A stretch of DNA of 64,000 bases from Fodinibius salinus (GCF_008124865.1 NZ_VNHY01000002.1:806001-870000), one strand, 5' to 3'; shown: positions 1-9,627, counted from the stretch's first letter. Notes: a model not told the origin generated them from the letters alone. Translations and numbers: made by a program.

Positions 1-53
1 TCAGGAACTTCCAGATGGTATTCTTTGAACTTCTCGGCTTGTTGGGATCCCAT
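1..53 (-). CDS. Possible 5' end of a reverse-strand gene (partial)
   Basis: Reading the reverse strand from an ATG at 53 gives 17 codons of ordinary composition (MGSQQAEKF, then KEYHLEVP) that run off the left edge. No ribosome binding site is obvious, which is normal for this genome. The forward strand is also open from 1 to 123, so an alternative is the 3' end of a forward gene served by the terminator at 196-226. The family cannot be recognised. Confidence 0.3.
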   Translation of the reverse strand, partial: MGSQQAEKFKEYHLEVP

Positions 54-195
54 GGGTGAGCTTAAAATGAAAGATTTATGTAATGAAATGTTAAAGTACA
101 AAATTTCTGGATTTTTTTTGTAAGGATTGCCTTCCACAATGGTCTTACTAGTGACTGATCATTAAGATAGACACCTTGAGGACATAACGAATTAA
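54..195. other. Intergenic segment without a clear gene
   Basis: A short AT-rich stretch between the left-edge open frame and the terminator. A forward frame from the left edge closes at 123. Nothing else is recognisable. Confidence 0.4.
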
Positions 196-226
196 GCTCC
201 CGCGACAGCGGGGGCTTTTTTCTTTT
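196..226 (+). terminator. Rho-independent terminator
   Basis: An 8-bp GC-rich stem (196-203 with 208-215, one T-G pair) closes a GACA loop and is followed by a T-rich run to 226. It ends forward transcription arriving from the left, ahead of recN. Confidence 0.85.
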
Positions 227-358
227 AAGAGGTATTTTAATATCGGGGAATCGAGAACATTGTTGAGCTGGTCTTGTAAATCTTATTTAAAAAAAGCCGA
301 ATCGTACTTCTTCTTTCTATATTCTTGTAATACATTCGATTGGTGTTATTCCGTGTTC

Positions 359-367
359 TATTTTTTG
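359..367 (+). promoter_or_regulatory. Possible TAnnTTTG-type promoter box before recN
   Basis: TATTTTTTG lies about 32 bp before the recN ATG. It resembles the Bacteroidetes -7 element TAnnTTTG with one extra spacer base. A TTG lies about 20 bp further upstream. Assignment is by pattern only. Confidence 0.35.
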
Positions 368-398
368 TATTTTAGGATCCAATTAAAGTTCGGCGGTT

Positions 399-2111
399 AT
401 GATACAATCCCTTTACATAAAAGATTTTGCACTGATCGATGAACTGGAGGTCTCTTTTCAGGAGGGGCTCAACATCCTGACAGGTCAGACTGGCGCGGGG
501 AAATCCATTATTATCGGCGCCCTAAATATGATTTTAGGCGAACGGGCCGATACCAATGTGATTCGTCAAGGTGCAGATAAAGCGATCGCTGAGGCCATTA
601 TCGAAACCGGTGAAAATGAGGAGATCCGGCAGATCCTGGAAGAAAATGCGGTAACGATGCGATCGGAAATGATTTTACGGCGCGAAATTCGCTCATCCGG
701 AAGCCGTGGATTTATCAATGATACGCCGGTGACCATTTCGGTGCTCCGGCAAGTAGGCAATTACTTGGTGGACCTGCACGGTCAGCATGATCACCAGATG
801 TTGCTGAAGGAGGAGAACCATCGGTCGGTGATTGATGGTTTTGCGGATGTTCAGCCGGCTTTGGAAGCCTACAAAAAGTCATATCATCAGATGGTAGAGC
901 TTCGCAAAGAGCTGCGATCACTGCGAGAGCGGGAAGAAGAGCTAGAGGAAAAGGTAGAGCTGTATCGTTTTCAGGTGAAAGAGCTTGAAGACGCTGACCT
1001 GGATCCCAATGAAGAAGAGGAGCTCGAAGAAGAAATGCATCTGCTGGATAATGCCGAAGAGCTGGATCAAAAAGCAGCAGCGATAGCAGAGATAGGAGCG
1101 GCTGATGATGTAAATGTGATGGAACTGCTGAATCAAATTAAGCTACACCTGGAGGATCTTGCCCGCATTGAGCCTGATTTTGAGGGATATCGCGAAGAAA
1201 TTTCATCAGCACGTATTAGTATCCAGGAAACGATACAATTTGCGGAACGGTATCGGAGTAAGATTGAGTTTAATCCCAATCGGTTAGAGGAGCTTCGACA
1301 GCGTCAAAATAAGTTGAACAGCCTCCAAAAAAAGTATCACCGTAGCATCCCCGAGCTGATAGATTATCTGCATGAAATTAAGAAAGAACTGAGCCTGGCT
1401 GAGAATTTTGATCTGGAAATCGAGCAGCAGGAAGAAAAAATTAAGGATCAGGCCGATGAGCTTTCAAAGAAGGCAAAAGATTTGCACCAGGCCAGGGAAA
1501 AAGTGGGGCAGGCATTGTCTAAACAAATTGAGAATGAGCTCAACAATTTAGGTATTGCGCACGCTGATTTTGAGGTGCGTGTGGACTGGATGATTGCATC
1601 CGAAGAGCAGGGGTGGGTAACCGTTGACGGTCAGCCAGTGAGTTGTACCGAGCACGGTTGCGATGAAATTCGACTTTATATTTCTACGAATAAAGGTGAA
1701 GAGCCCAAACCATTGGCCAAGATTGCTTCCGGCGGAGAAATCAGTCGCGTGATGTTGGCCCTAAAATCTATTATTGCCCGCGAGCAGAGTTTGCCAGTGA
1801 TGGTTTTCGATGAGATTGATACCGGCATCAGCGGTGAGGTATCAGAAAAGGTGGGCCGCACGATGCGACGGTTGTCTGATCGGTGCCAGATTGTGGCTAT
1901 TACGCATCAGCCGCAGATTGCCAGCCAGGCCCATAAGCATTATAAAGTGAAGAAAGTGGAACGGGATAATCGAACGGTCTCACAAATTATTCCATTAAGT
2001 GAAAATGAGCATGTAACCGAAGTGGCTACGCTGATGAGCGGTGAGGATATTACGGATGCCGCTTTGGAAAGTGCAAAAGAACTAATTAATAAAAATACTT
2101 TTTCAAATTAA
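399..2111 (+). CDS. recN: DNA repair protein RecN
   Basis: SMC-like ATPase that acts early in recombinational repair of double-strand breaks, in the cytoplasm. The 570-residue length is normal. The Walker A loop is at residues 29-36 (GQTGAGKS, where most RecN proteins have GETGAGKS). A long charged coiled-coil region runs from about 150 to 400. The ABC signature SGGEISR is near residue 444, and Walker B VMVFDEIDTG near 467. The AITHQPQIA switch segment follows. The ATG at 399 places the nucleotide-binding fold at the usual distance from the N-terminus. No Shine-Dalgarno sequence is seen. The gene looks monocistronic, with a terminator before it and a palindromic repeat after it. Confidence 0.97.
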   Translation: MIQSLYIKDFALIDELEVSFQEGLNILTGQTGAGKSIIIGALNMILGERADTNVIRQGADKAIAEAIIETGENEEIRQILEENAVTMRSEMILRREIRSSGSRGFINDTPVTISVLRQVGNYLVDLHGQHDHQMLLKEENHRSVIDGFADVQPALEAYKKSYHQMVELRKELRSLREREEELEEKVELYRFQVKELEDADLDPNEEEELEEEMHLLDNAEELDQKAAAIAEIGAADDVNVMELLNQIKLHLEDLARIEPDFEGYREEISSARISIQETIQFAERYRSKIEFNPNRLEELRQRQNKLNSLQKKYHRSIPELIDYLHEIKKELSLAENFDLEIEQQEEKIKDQADELSKKAKDLHQAREKVGQALSKQIENELNNLGIAHADFEVRVDWMIASEEQGWVTVDGQPVSCTEHGCDEIRLYISTNKGEEPKPLAKIASGGEISRVMLALKSIIAREQSLPVMVFDEIDTGISGEVSEKVGRTMRRLSDRCQIVAITHQPQIASQAHKHYKVKKVERDNRTVSQIIPLSENEHVTEVATLMSGEDITDAALESAKELINKNTFSN

Positions 2112-2125
2112 TTTATCCATGTCTC

Positions 2126-2192
2126 CCTGAACTTGTTTCAGCGTCTAAGCGGTTATAGAATTAATGGCAAGAGATTTTGAAACGAGTTCAGG
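2126..2192. repeat. REP-like palindromic element
   Basis: CCTGAACTTGTTTCA (2126-2140) and TGAAACGAGTTCAGG (2178-2192) are inverted copies matching at 14 of 15 positions, 37 bp apart. The arms have the look of the small dispersed CTGAAAC/GTTCAG palindromes seen in many bacterial genomes. It fills the gap between recN and the rhodanese gene. Confidence 0.6.
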
Positions 2193-2218
2193 ATAACATC
2201 ATCTTAACAATTTCTATT

Positions 2219-2593
2219 ATGGGAAAACATCACTCTGATCGATTTGTAACGCTTGTTGACGATGCCAAGACCCGCATTGAAGAAATAAATCCCGAGGAAG
2301 TGAAGCAGAAATTTGATGCCGGCGACGATTTTGTTCTGGTGGATGTACGTGAGCAGGATGAATGGGGGAAGTCCCATATCGCCGGAGCAGAATACTTGGG
2401 GAGGGGTATTATTGAACGGGATATTGAGGAAGAATATCCCGATGTAGATCAAGAGATCATATTGTATTGCGGCGGCGGCTATCGATCGGCATTGGCGGCC
2501 GACAACCTGCAAAAAATGGGTTATAATAACGTTAAATCTCTGGCTGGTGGATTCCGTTCCTGGATCGAAGCCGGACTACCGATCAACAAATAA
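2219..2593 (+). CDS. Rhodanese-like domain protein
   Basis: Single-domain sulfurtransferase of 124 residues from the ATG at 2219 (MGKHHSDRF). An upstream in-frame ATG at 2177 would start inside the right arm of the palindromic repeat and adds an unconserved leader, so I prefer the internal start. It has the rhodanese features FVLVDVREQDEWGKSHI and the active-site loop CGGGYRS, with the catalytic Cys that carries persulfide. The family moves sulfur from thiosulfate or other donors to thiols. There is no signal peptide, so it is cytoplasmic. The true substrate cannot be told from sequence. A hairpin follows the stop codon immediately. Confidence 0.93.
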   Translation: MGKHHSDRFVTLVDDAKTRIEEINPEEVKQKFDAGDDFVLVDVREQDEWGKSHIAGAEYLGRGIIERDIEEEYPDVDQEIILYCGGGYRSALAADNLQKMGYNNVKSLAGGFRSWIEAGLPINK

Positions 2594-2626
2594 AAACGGG
2601 ATTGAATGCGGTGATATTCAATCCCG
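2594..2626 (-). terminator. Intrinsic terminator for the cupredoxin gene
   Basis: A perfect 11-bp stem (2597-2607 with 2616-2626, loop GCGGTGAT) lies between two convergent genes. On the reverse strand it is followed by TTTTTATTTG, so it terminates the leftward transcript. The forward side lacks a T-run. Confidence 0.8.
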
Positions 2627-2678
2627 TGAGCCGATAATAGAAAAGGATACAGGCTGCTGAGGTGAAATTACTTAATTT

Positions 2679-3107
2679 TTAATAGTCTCCGCCTCCACCT
2701 CCCCCGCCACCACCGCCTCCGCCGGTGGAAGGATTCCCGGTTACAACAGTATGGTTATGGCTTTCTTGATTCACCCAAACCACTTTGGTATTGGGAGTAA
2801 CAGAAAGTTGTTGAGGCTGAAATTGGTTATTACTCATCAATACGGTATCCGGATCTGTACTATTAGCACTGGAGGTAACGGTAATTTTACCTTGCATATC
2901 CGGTTTATGAAGCTCGCAATAATATTCTACTTCCCCTTCATTTTCGAATGTATAGCTGTATGTGCCATTTGGACTGATAGTCCCACTGTCAAAAGTGACC
3001 GAGGGATCATTTTCGCTGTCGGTGGAATTACTACATCCCCCTACAACAATTAGCAGCGCAACAACTGTGAATGCTAACAAACTGTGCTGATGGGTATCAA
3101 TAGTCAT
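2679..3107 (-). CDS. Cupredoxin-like lipoprotein, apparently circularly permuted, poly-Gly tail
   Basis: A 142-residue lipoprotein with a signal peptide and lipobox VGGC (Cys25). Residues 37-78 look like the C-terminal half of a plastocyanin-type copper protein, including the Cys64, His67 and Met71 ligand group. Residues 85-124 look like the N-terminal half (QFQPQQLSVTPNTKVVWVN, then SHNHTVV, with His117 or His119 as ligand). The halves are therefore in reversed order compared with ordinary plastocyanin. The protein ends in twelve glycines and DY. A role as a periplasmic or surface electron carrier is inferred from the fold only. The gene is monocistronic and convergent with the rhodanese gene, sharing the hairpin at 2597-2626. 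Confidence 0.85.
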   Translation of the reverse strand: MTIDTHQHSLLAFTVVALLIVVGGCSNSTDSENDPSVTFDSGTISPNGTYSYTFENEGEVEYYCELHKPDMQGKITVTSSANSTDPDTVLMSNNQFQPQQLSVTPNTKVVWVNQESHNHTVVTGNPSTGGGGGGGGGGGGDY

Positions 3108-3254
3108 GATGTGGGTTGTTTATTGGAATTGATTGCCTATATAGTATTGCCTATACAGCATTTTGATGCCTGGGGTTGCCTGTGGAGGGAGATAAAATTT
3201 TTGAGGATGTTGCTAGAGAAACTTCTCGAAAGGAAAAGATTGGGGATTGGCTTT

Positions 3255-6125
3255 TTAATCCATCAGGATTTCAGCTGGATGGGAAGCTGTTCGGCCGGTG
3301 CCATCCATAATTTGATGGCGACAAGAGAATCCAGGTGCGCAGATAGTAGTATCTTCCGGCAGATTGTGAAGAGCTGGGAACAGACGCAATTTGCCTATAT
3401 CCATTGATACGTCATAATGATCTTCTTCATAGCCAAAGCTGCCTGCCATGCCACAGCAGCCAGTGTCAAGAACAATAGGTTGGAACCCGGCTCGTGTCAG
3501 TAACTTTTTTATGGCCGAATTCCCGATCAGTGATTTGGTATGGCAGTGTCCATGGATATATACTTTTTCTTTTTTGGGGGATGATGAAGGCTGATTGTTT
3601 TTATTGAGGATCTCGGCAGCAAACTCTTCAAACGTAAAGCTGTGGTCGGCTACAAACTGGGCTTGTTCTAGCTGATCGTCGTCACAGAGATCAATATACT
3701 CATCCCGCAGCGTAAGAATTTCAGAAGGTTCTAGTCCGATAATAGGCAGCCCACGATCAGCAAAAGAAGTAAGCTTTGGCAAATTTTGGTTGAGAATATT
3801 TTTGGCGTGCGTGAGCATACCTTTTGAGATTTGCGGGCGGCCTACTTCATGAAAATCAGGTACCGTAACCTTATATCCATAAAATTCTAAAAACTGAACT
3901 GCCGCTTTACCAATATGTGGTTCATGATAATTAGTAAAAATATCGATGAGCAGCACGACCTCTTCTCCGGCAGCTGGATTTGTTGTGGGACGAGTGTTAA
4001 ACCAATCCATAAAGGTTTCTTCGGCAAACTGCGGTAGGTTACGGCGTTTGTCGATCCCCAAAAATTGCTGCAGTAATTCTTTAACGACTGGCTGTTTTAT
4101 TATCCAGTTGGACAGATTGGGAAACAGGTTGGCCAGAGGATACAATTTTGCGGCTTGAGCGAAAAATCGTTCACCCAGTGAAATGCCGTGTTTGTTGTGC
4201 CAGCCTTGAGTGAATTCGGCTTTCATTCGTGCCATATCCACATTGGCAGGACATTCGCTTTTACAGGCTTTGCAACTTAGGCAAAGGTCCAGTGCATCCT
4301 TCAGCTCTTCGGATTGGAAAGCCTCTTGTTGTTTGCCTGAAAAAAGTTGTCGAAATAGATTTGCACGTCCCCGGGTAGAGTCCTTTTCCTCTTTGGTAGC
4401 CATATAGCTGGGACACATGGTACCACCGCTGTCGGAAAGCTTGCGGCATACCCCCGCGCCATTGCAAAGCTCCAATGCGTTGCCAAAACTATCTTCCTTG
4501 CGCCAGTTGAACTGGGTGTCTATCTCAGGTTTTTGATAGGAGGGGGAATACCGCAGGTCTTCTTCTAATGGTTTGGGACTGGTAATTTTCCCGTAGTTGA
4601 AAATACCGTGCGTATCCCAAATTTGTTTTACTCTTTTGAGCAGTGGCATCATTTCGGAACCGAGCACTTTCTCAATATAAGGTGCCCGTGCCCGCCCGTC
4701 GCCGTGCTCTCCCGAAAGTGACCCGCAATAGCTGCAAACCAGTTCTGCAATCTCACCGGCCATTGTTTTCATCTTCTGGATACCCTCGGGTTGCTGAAGA
4801 TCAATCTGGGGACGAAGGTGTAGTTCTCCTACTGAGGCGTGAGCATAGAATACGCAGTTGGTATCATGCCGATCTAAAATTTGTTGAAAGTCGTCGATGT
4901 AGTCGGGAAGGTCGGACACGCGGACAGCGGTATCTTCACAAAACGAGGGTGTTCGTCCTTCAGAACCGAGTCCCATGAGTAAGCCGAGTCCTGCCTTTCT
5001 GAGGTTCCAGACCCGCTCTTTCTTTTTATCATCTGTGATAATGGGAGCTGAATTACTTAGTGATTGTTCTTGTAAATGACGGGCCATTTTTTGGGCCTTG
5101 CGAATCAGCTTCTGCTGATCATTGCCGTCAAATTGGATGATTAAAATACAGTGTGGTTCTCCATCCAAAAAGAAACGATTTTTGCGCTGCTCAATATTAT
5201 CTTTAGTGGCATTCAGGATAATGTGATCAACAAGCTCGGCTGCAGCGGGATCCATTTTAACGACTTCGGAAGTGGCTTCCAGCGCTTTGCGGATGGAGGA
5301 GAAGTGGGGCACCACAATGACGGATTCGGGATCCTGAGGAACGAGATTTACTTTAGCTGATGTGGTCATGGCTAGTGTACCTTCACTGCCGCAGAGTAGC
5401 TCAGCCATGTTAAATTTTCTTCCATCGGGCACAAAGGGTTGCATCTCACATAGGCGGTCAAGGGCATAGCCGGTATTACGGCGGATGATATCGGGATGTG
5501 GATAATGCTCGAGGATTTGGTCTCGATTTTCGCGAATCAAAGAAATGATTTCGCGATAGATATAACCTTCGAGCGTGTCAAGTTTTTGTTTTTTTGCTAG
5601 CTCCTGTTGTGTCAGTGGTTTAAAAGTGGCGCGAGAGCCGTCGCTCAGCACGGCGTCAATTTCGAGGATATGTTCCCGTGTGGTTTTATGCTTGATGGAG
5701 AAAATGCCGCAAGAATTGTTGCCAATCATCCCACCCAGCATGCAGCGATTGGTGGTGGCTGTATCAGGTCCAAACTCGAGGTTGTACTGATCAGTTTCAC
5801 GGTTTAATGAATCCCGAATAACACCCGGTTGCACCTGCGCCCACTGTTGTTCGCTATTAATTTGTTGGATACTGTTCATGTGCCGTCCCACATCTATGAC
5901 GATGCCTTCACCGGTTGTTTGACCTGCCAGGCTGGTACCGGCTCCCCGTGGAGTAATGGATTCCCCCTCTTTTTGAGCCTGCTTGACGATAGCAACAATA
6001 TCTTGTGTGGAAGAGGGAAAGGCTACGCCTTTTGGGAGTTCTTCGTAACTGGAGGCATCATTGGCATACAGCCGGCGTGTTTGGTCATCTGTGTGGATCT
6101 TGGGCGATACATCAGTGTTATCCAT
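3255..6125 (-). CDS. FAD-linked oxidase / Fe-S (CCG-domain) fusion oxidoreductase
   Basis: A 956-residue fusion of the D-lactate or 2-hydroxyacid dehydrogenase type (GlcD plus GlpC-like, as in YdiJ). The N-terminal part is a PCMH FAD-binding domain (TPRGAGTSLAGQ near residue 57, GGMIGNNSCG near 130). An FAD-oxidase C-terminal domain follows, with SGEHGDGRAR near 470. Next come ferredoxin-type cysteines, including CLSCKACKSECP, and then the CCG domain (HGHCH and DTGCCGMAGSFG) in the last 100 residues. It probably oxidises a D-2-hydroxyacid on the inner face of the membrane and passes electrons to quinone; the substrate is not defined. It lies 125 bp upstream of nothing co-transcribed on its 5' side, and the adjacent lhgO gene also handles a 2-hydroxyacid. 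Confidence 0.93.
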   Translation of the reverse strand: MDNTDVSPKIHTDDQTRRLYANDASSYEELPKGVAFPSSTQDIVAIVKQAQKEGESITPRGAGTSLAGQTTGEGIVIDVGRHMNSIQQINSEQQWAQVQPGVIRDSLNRETDQYNLEFGPDTATTNRCMLGGMIGNNSCGIFSIKHKTTREHILEIDAVLSDGSRATFKPLTQQELAKKQKLDTLEGYIYREIISLIRENRDQILEHYPHPDIIRRNTGYALDRLCEMQPFVPDGRKFNMAELLCGSEGTLAMTTSAKVNLVPQDPESVIVVPHFSSIRKALEATSEVVKMDPAAAELVDHIILNATKDNIEQRKNRFFLDGEPHCILIIQFDGNDQQKLIRKAQKMARHLQEQSLSNSAPIITDDKKKERVWNLRKAGLGLLMGLGSEGRTPSFCEDTAVRVSDLPDYIDDFQQILDRHDTNCVFYAHASVGELHLRPQIDLQQPEGIQKMKTMAGEIAELVCSYCGSLSGEHGDGRARAPYIEKVLGSEMMPLLKRVKQIWDTHGIFNYGKITSPKPLEEDLRYSPSYQKPEIDTQFNWRKEDSFGNALELCNGAGVCRKLSDSGGTMCPSYMATKEEKDSTRGRANLFRQLFSGKQQEAFQSEELKDALDLCLSCKACKSECPANVDMARMKAEFTQGWHNKHGISLGERFFAQAAKLYPLANLFPNLSNWIIKQPVVKELLQQFLGIDKRRNLPQFAEETFMDWFNTRPTTNPAAGEEVVLLIDIFTNYHEPHIGKAAVQFLEFYGYKVTVPDFHEVGRPQISKGMLTHAKNILNQNLPKLTSFADRGLPIIGLEPSEILTLRDEYIDLCDDDQLEQAQFVADHSFTFEEFAAEILNKNNQPSSSPKKEKVYIHGHCHTKSLIGNSAIKKLLTRAGFQPIVLDTGCCGMAGSFGYEEDHYDVSMDIGKLRLFPALHNLPEDTTICAPGFSCRHQIMDGTGRTASHPAEILMD

Positions 6126-6250
6126 AGAAACGAGGTTAGCAATATTTTATCCCCATTGCAATCTCAATAAGGAAACTACCCCTGAAGTAGTTGCAAAGAG
6201 ATAAGATCTTTCGCGGAATTTTGTAAATGCTTTGTTTTTCCGGTATTAAA

Positions 6251-7456
6251 CTACAAAGCAAATGCTTGTTCTGCCCGTTCTAAAATCTCGTCACCTATAG
6301 CCAGCCCGGCTGTGGCAGCAGGACTTGGGGCATTGAGCACGTGGATCTCATTTTTGGTCGTTTCATAGTGAAAATCGTCCAGAATCTCACCGTTCGGCTT
6401 TAATGCCATGGCTCGTACGCCTGAGGGTGATTTTTTGAGATGCTTGGGACGAATGGCAGGAATCAAATCTTGTAATCCTTTGACAAAAGCTTTTTTGGAG
6501 AATGAACGATACCACTCGTCGAGCCCCATCTTCCAGTGCTCTTGCGCTAGCTTTTGAAAGCCGGGAAAGTTGAGCGTTTCTATGGTTTCGTTCAGATTAA
6601 AGGAAAGTTTTTCATAGCCCTCACGTTCAAAAGCAAAGACAGCATTGGGACCGCATTCGATAGCACCGCTGACCATTTTGGTAAAGTGGACCCCCAAAAA
6701 GGGAAAAGCCGGATTGGGCATGGGGTAAATTAAGCCGTTCACGAAATGTTCGGCTTCGGGTTTAAGCTCAAAGTACTCACCCCGAAAAGGTACAATTTGA
6801 ATATCCGGAAATACTCCTGCTGTTTCGGCTACATGATCACTATACAGGCCTGCACAGTTAATCAAATATCGGCTTGAAAATGAGCTTTTATCGGTAGTAA
6901 CGGAAAGGTCTTTTTGTGAATTATCTATTTTTTTGACCTCTTGTCCACATGTTACGGCATTTCCTTTTTCTTCGATAAGCGACCGTAGTTTTTTACAAAC
7001 ACCCACGTAGTCAACAATGCCGGAGCAGGGCACGTGAATACCTTTTACACTGTTCGTTACATAGGGTTCAATTTCAGTAACTTCCTGTGGACTGATTTTT
7101 TTGATACCTTCAATGTCATTTATTTTGCCGGTCTCAAAAATATTGTCCAGGCGGGGGATGTCATCTTCTTCGGTAGCCACAATAACCTTTCCACATATTT
7201 CATGATCTACATCGTATTGCCGGCAAAAATCAACCAGCTGATGGCGACCTTCCACACAGTTTTTAGCGCGGTAGCTGTTGGGCTCGTAGTAGATACCTGA
7301 GTGGATGACTCCCGAATTGTTACCCGTTTGGTGAGCTGCTACTTCATCCTCTTTTTCGAGGACGAGGATATCCAAGTCGGGGAATGATTCGGATAATTTA
7401 TAGGCCGTAGATAGCCCGACAATGCCGGCACCAACGATGATGAAATCGTATGTCAT
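6251..7456 (-). CDS. lhgO: L-2-hydroxyglutarate oxidase (LhgO)
   Basis: A 401-residue FAD enzyme of the DAO family. It oxidises L-2-hydroxyglutarate to 2-oxoglutarate, clearing a metabolic side product and feeding electrons to the respiratory chain. The dinucleotide-binding motif VGAGIVGLSTA is at the N-terminus. The family-typical HQTGNNSGVIHSGIYY follows, and further typical segments are GVHFTKMVSGAIECGPNA and the C-terminal APSPAATAGLAIGD. Length and start are normal. It is transcribed toward the FAD/Fe-S oxidoreductase gene with 125 bp between, so the two could share a transcript. Both act on 2-hydroxyacids. Confidence 0.95.
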   Translation of the reverse strand: MTYDFIIVGAGIVGLSTAYKLSESFPDLDILVLEKEDEVAAHQTGNNSGVIHSGIYYEPNSYRAKNCVEGRHQLVDFCRQYDVDHEICGKVIVATEEDDIPRLDNIFETGKINDIEGIKKISPQEVTEIEPYVTNSVKGIHVPCSGIVDYVGVCKKLRSLIEEKGNAVTCGQEVKKIDNSQKDLSVTTDKSSFSSRYLINCAGLYSDHVAETAGVFPDIQIVPFRGEYFELKPEAEHFVNGLIYPMPNPAFPFLGVHFTKMVSGAIECGPNAVFAFEREGYEKLSFNLNETIETLNFPGFQKLAQEHWKMGLDEWYRSFSKKAFVKGLQDLIPAIRPKHLKKSPSGVRAMALKPNGEILDDFHYETTKNEIHVLNAPSPAATAGLAIGDEILERAEQAFAL

Positions 7457-7647
7457 GTAGAAAAGATTCTGTTCATCCCTAAAATTAGTCGCTCAAAATA
7501 CAAAAACACAGGATAGGGATAAATTAAAAAAGCTATTGCTTGTTAGTTATTGTGCTATTTCAAAAGGCCAGAGAATTTGTTCTAATGGATAGAAGAGATT
7601 TTTTGTATTTTTAAACGGTAACTTTTGACTTAATTTATTCAACAGAT

Positions 7648-8208
7648 ATGTACAAAAATAATTTTTCAAGATTATTAGTAGTATTATTATTTAGTTCTCT
7701 TTTGGGATGTAATTCTTCTGACGAATCTGCAAAAAAGAATTCATCTAACTCTAAGACAGCTACCGAATACGTTAAGACGGCTTCCTTTACTGATCTGCAG
7801 GGTAATAGTGTATCTTTCTCAGATTTTAAAGGTAAGGTAGTGTTAATAGATTTCTGGGAAACTTGGTGTAAACCTTGTATTGCAAGCTTCCCTACGATGC
7901 AAGAGTTGCAGGAAGAGTACCCTAATAAGTTTCAAATCTTAGCGGTAACACCCGGCTTTACGGATACTCGTGAAGATGCTCGTTCTTTTGCTGAAAACCA
8001 CGACTATGATTTTAATTTCCTGATAGATTCAAACAATTTACATCAAAAACTGGGTGTGCGAGGCATTCCACATAAAGTGTTTGTAGATACCGCCGGAAAG
8101 GTAATTAAACAATCCGTAGGAACTTCAGGCGCCGAAGAAGATTATAAAAAGGTTAAAAAAATTATTGAGAAACATACGGATTCGACAGGAGAGGAAAGTG
8201 AGACATGA
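7648..8208 (+). CDS. TlpA-like thioredoxin-fold lipoprotein
   Basis: A 186-residue lipoprotein with a short signal peptide and lipobox SLLGC (Cys21). A TlpA/ResA-type redoxin domain covers about residues 45-175. The active site is WCKPC (Cys74 and Cys77) and the cis-proline loop is GIPHKVF. Such proteins reduce or isomerise disulfides in the periplasm, for example during cytochrome c assembly, but the partner is unknown here. The composition is AT-richer than the next gene. It lies 108 bp before ahcY, which starts from its own leader, so a shared operon is uncertain. Confidence 0.93.
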   Translation: MYKNNFSRLLVVLLFSSLLGCNSSDESAKKNSSNSKTATEYVKTASFTDLQGNSVSFSDFKGKVVLIDFWETWCKPCIASFPTMQELQEEYPNKFQILAVTPGFTDTREDARSFAENHDYDFNFLIDSNNLHQKLGVRGIPHKVFVDTAGKVIKQSVGTSGAEEDYKKVKKIIEKHTDSTGEESET

Positions 8209-8316
8209 AAAGTAGCTTTGCGTCTCTCGTTTTACAGTTCAGGTAGTTGATTGAACGAAAGCGGATAAAATCGTATTTTAGAAGACTAAGAAATTTAAAC
8301 CTAGAATAATATTTTC

Positions 8317-9627
8317 ATGGCACAGAAGGTAAAAGAAAAACTTCCTTATAAAGTTAAAGATATTGGTCTGGCAGAGTTTGGCCGCAAAGAGATTCGTTTG
8401 GCTGAGGCCGAAATGCCTGGGCTGATGGCACTTCGTGAAGAATATGCCGATGAGCAGCCGCTAGAGGGCGCACGTATCGCAGGCTGCCTACACATGACGA
8501 TTCAAACAGCAGTACTTATTGAAACGCTTGTTGAGTTGGGAGCCGAAGTACAGTGGTCATCCTGCAATATTTTCTCAACGCAAGATCACGCTGCAGCAGC
8601 TATTGCCGATCAGGACATTCCGGTGTATGCCTGGAAAGGAATGAACGAAGAGGAATTCTGGTGGTGCATCGAGCAGACGCTGTTTTTTGAAGATGGTGAG
8701 CCACTAAACATGATTCTGGATGACGGTGGAGACCTTACGAAATTGGTACACGAAGATTATCCTGAATTACTTGACGGTATCAATGGAATTTCTGAGGAGA
8801 CAACGACCGGCGTTAATCGTCTTTATAAGATGGCAAAAAATGACACGCTCGGATCACCAGCCATCAACGTGAATGATTCTGTTACCAAGTCGAAATTTGA
8901 TAACAAGTACGGCTGCCGCGAGTCTTGTGTGGATGCGGTTAAGCGTGCCACCGATATTATGCTTGCTGGAAAAGTTGCCGTTGTTGCTGGGTACGGAGAT
9001 GTCGGTAAAGGGTCTGCTGCTTCACTGCGCGGTGGCGGAGCTCGTGTTATCGTTACTGAAATCGATCCTATTTGTGCACTGCAGGCCGCGATGGAAGGCT
9101 ACGAAGTGATGAAAATGGAGGATGCCATTCCCAAAGCTGATATCGTAATTACGGCTACCGGTAATAAGGACATTATTACTGAGGAGCACTTCAAGAAGAT
9201 GAATGACAAGACGATTGTCGGTAACATTGGTCATTTCGATAATGAGATTGATGTAGCTTGGCTCAAAGAAAATGCTGAGCGCGACAATATTAAGCCGCAG
9301 GTTGATCTTTTCAAGATGGATAACGGCAAAGAAGTGATATTGCTTTCTGAAGGTCGTCTGATGAATCTTGGAAACGCAACGGGACATCCATCTTTTGTGA
9401 TGTCGAATAGCTTTACCAATCAAACACTGGCGCAAATTGCACTCTGGAATCGTCCGGAAGATTTTGATCTGGAAGTGAGTGTGTTGCCTAAAGACCTGGA
9501 TGAGAAAGTTGCTCGTCTACATCTCAAGAAAATTGGCGTAGAACTCGAAGAACTTAGTGATGACCAGGCTGAATACATCGACGTTCCCAAAGAGGGACCC
9601 TATAAGCCGGATCATTATCGATATTAA
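8317..9627 (+). CDS. ahcY: Adenosylhomocysteinase (S-adenosylhomocysteine hydrolase)
   Basis: A 436-residue NAD-dependent enzyme that splits S-adenosylhomocysteine into adenosine and homocysteine, relieving inhibition of methyltransferases in the activated methyl cycle. Very strong family motifs are present: [29 protein letters not shown], the NAD-binding loop [11 protein letters not shown] and the C-terminal PDHYRY with the conserved Lys-Tyr region. The start at 8317 gives the expected N-terminus. A bidirectional terminator follows the stop codon by about 24 bp. Confidence 0.99.
   Translation: MAQKVKEKLPYKVKDIGLAEFGRKEIRLAEAEMPGLMALREEYADEQPLEGARIAGCLHMTIQTAVLIETLVELGAEVQWSSCNIFSTQDHAAAAIADQDIPVYAWKGMNEEEFWWCIEQTLFFEDGEPLNMILDDGGDLTKLVHEDYPELLDGINGISEETTTGVNRLYKMAKNDTLGSPAINVNDSVTKSKFDNKYGCRESCVDAVKRATDIMLAGKVAVVAGYGDVGKGSAASLRGGGARVIVTEIDPICALQAAMEGYEVMKMEDAIPKADIVITATGNKDIITEEHFKKMNDKTIVGNIGHFDNEIDVAWLKENAERDNIKPQVDLFKMDNGKEVILLSEGRLMNLGNATGHPSFVMSNSFTNQTLAQIALWNRPEDFDLEVSVLPKDLDEKVARLHLKKIGVELEELSDDQAEYIDVPKEGPYKPDHYRY

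Noticed and set aside
260-442. A 60-codon forward frame before recN
   Set aside because: It overlaps the promoter-like region and the recN start, is rich in Phe, Tyr and Cys, and resembles no protein family.
2177-2218. Longer N-terminus for the rhodanese protein
   Set aside because: The extra residues come from the palindromic repeat and are not part of the conserved domain.
9022-9435. 137-codon reverse frame inside ahcY
   Set aside because: It lies wholly within a highly conserved gene on the other strand and is a shadow frame.
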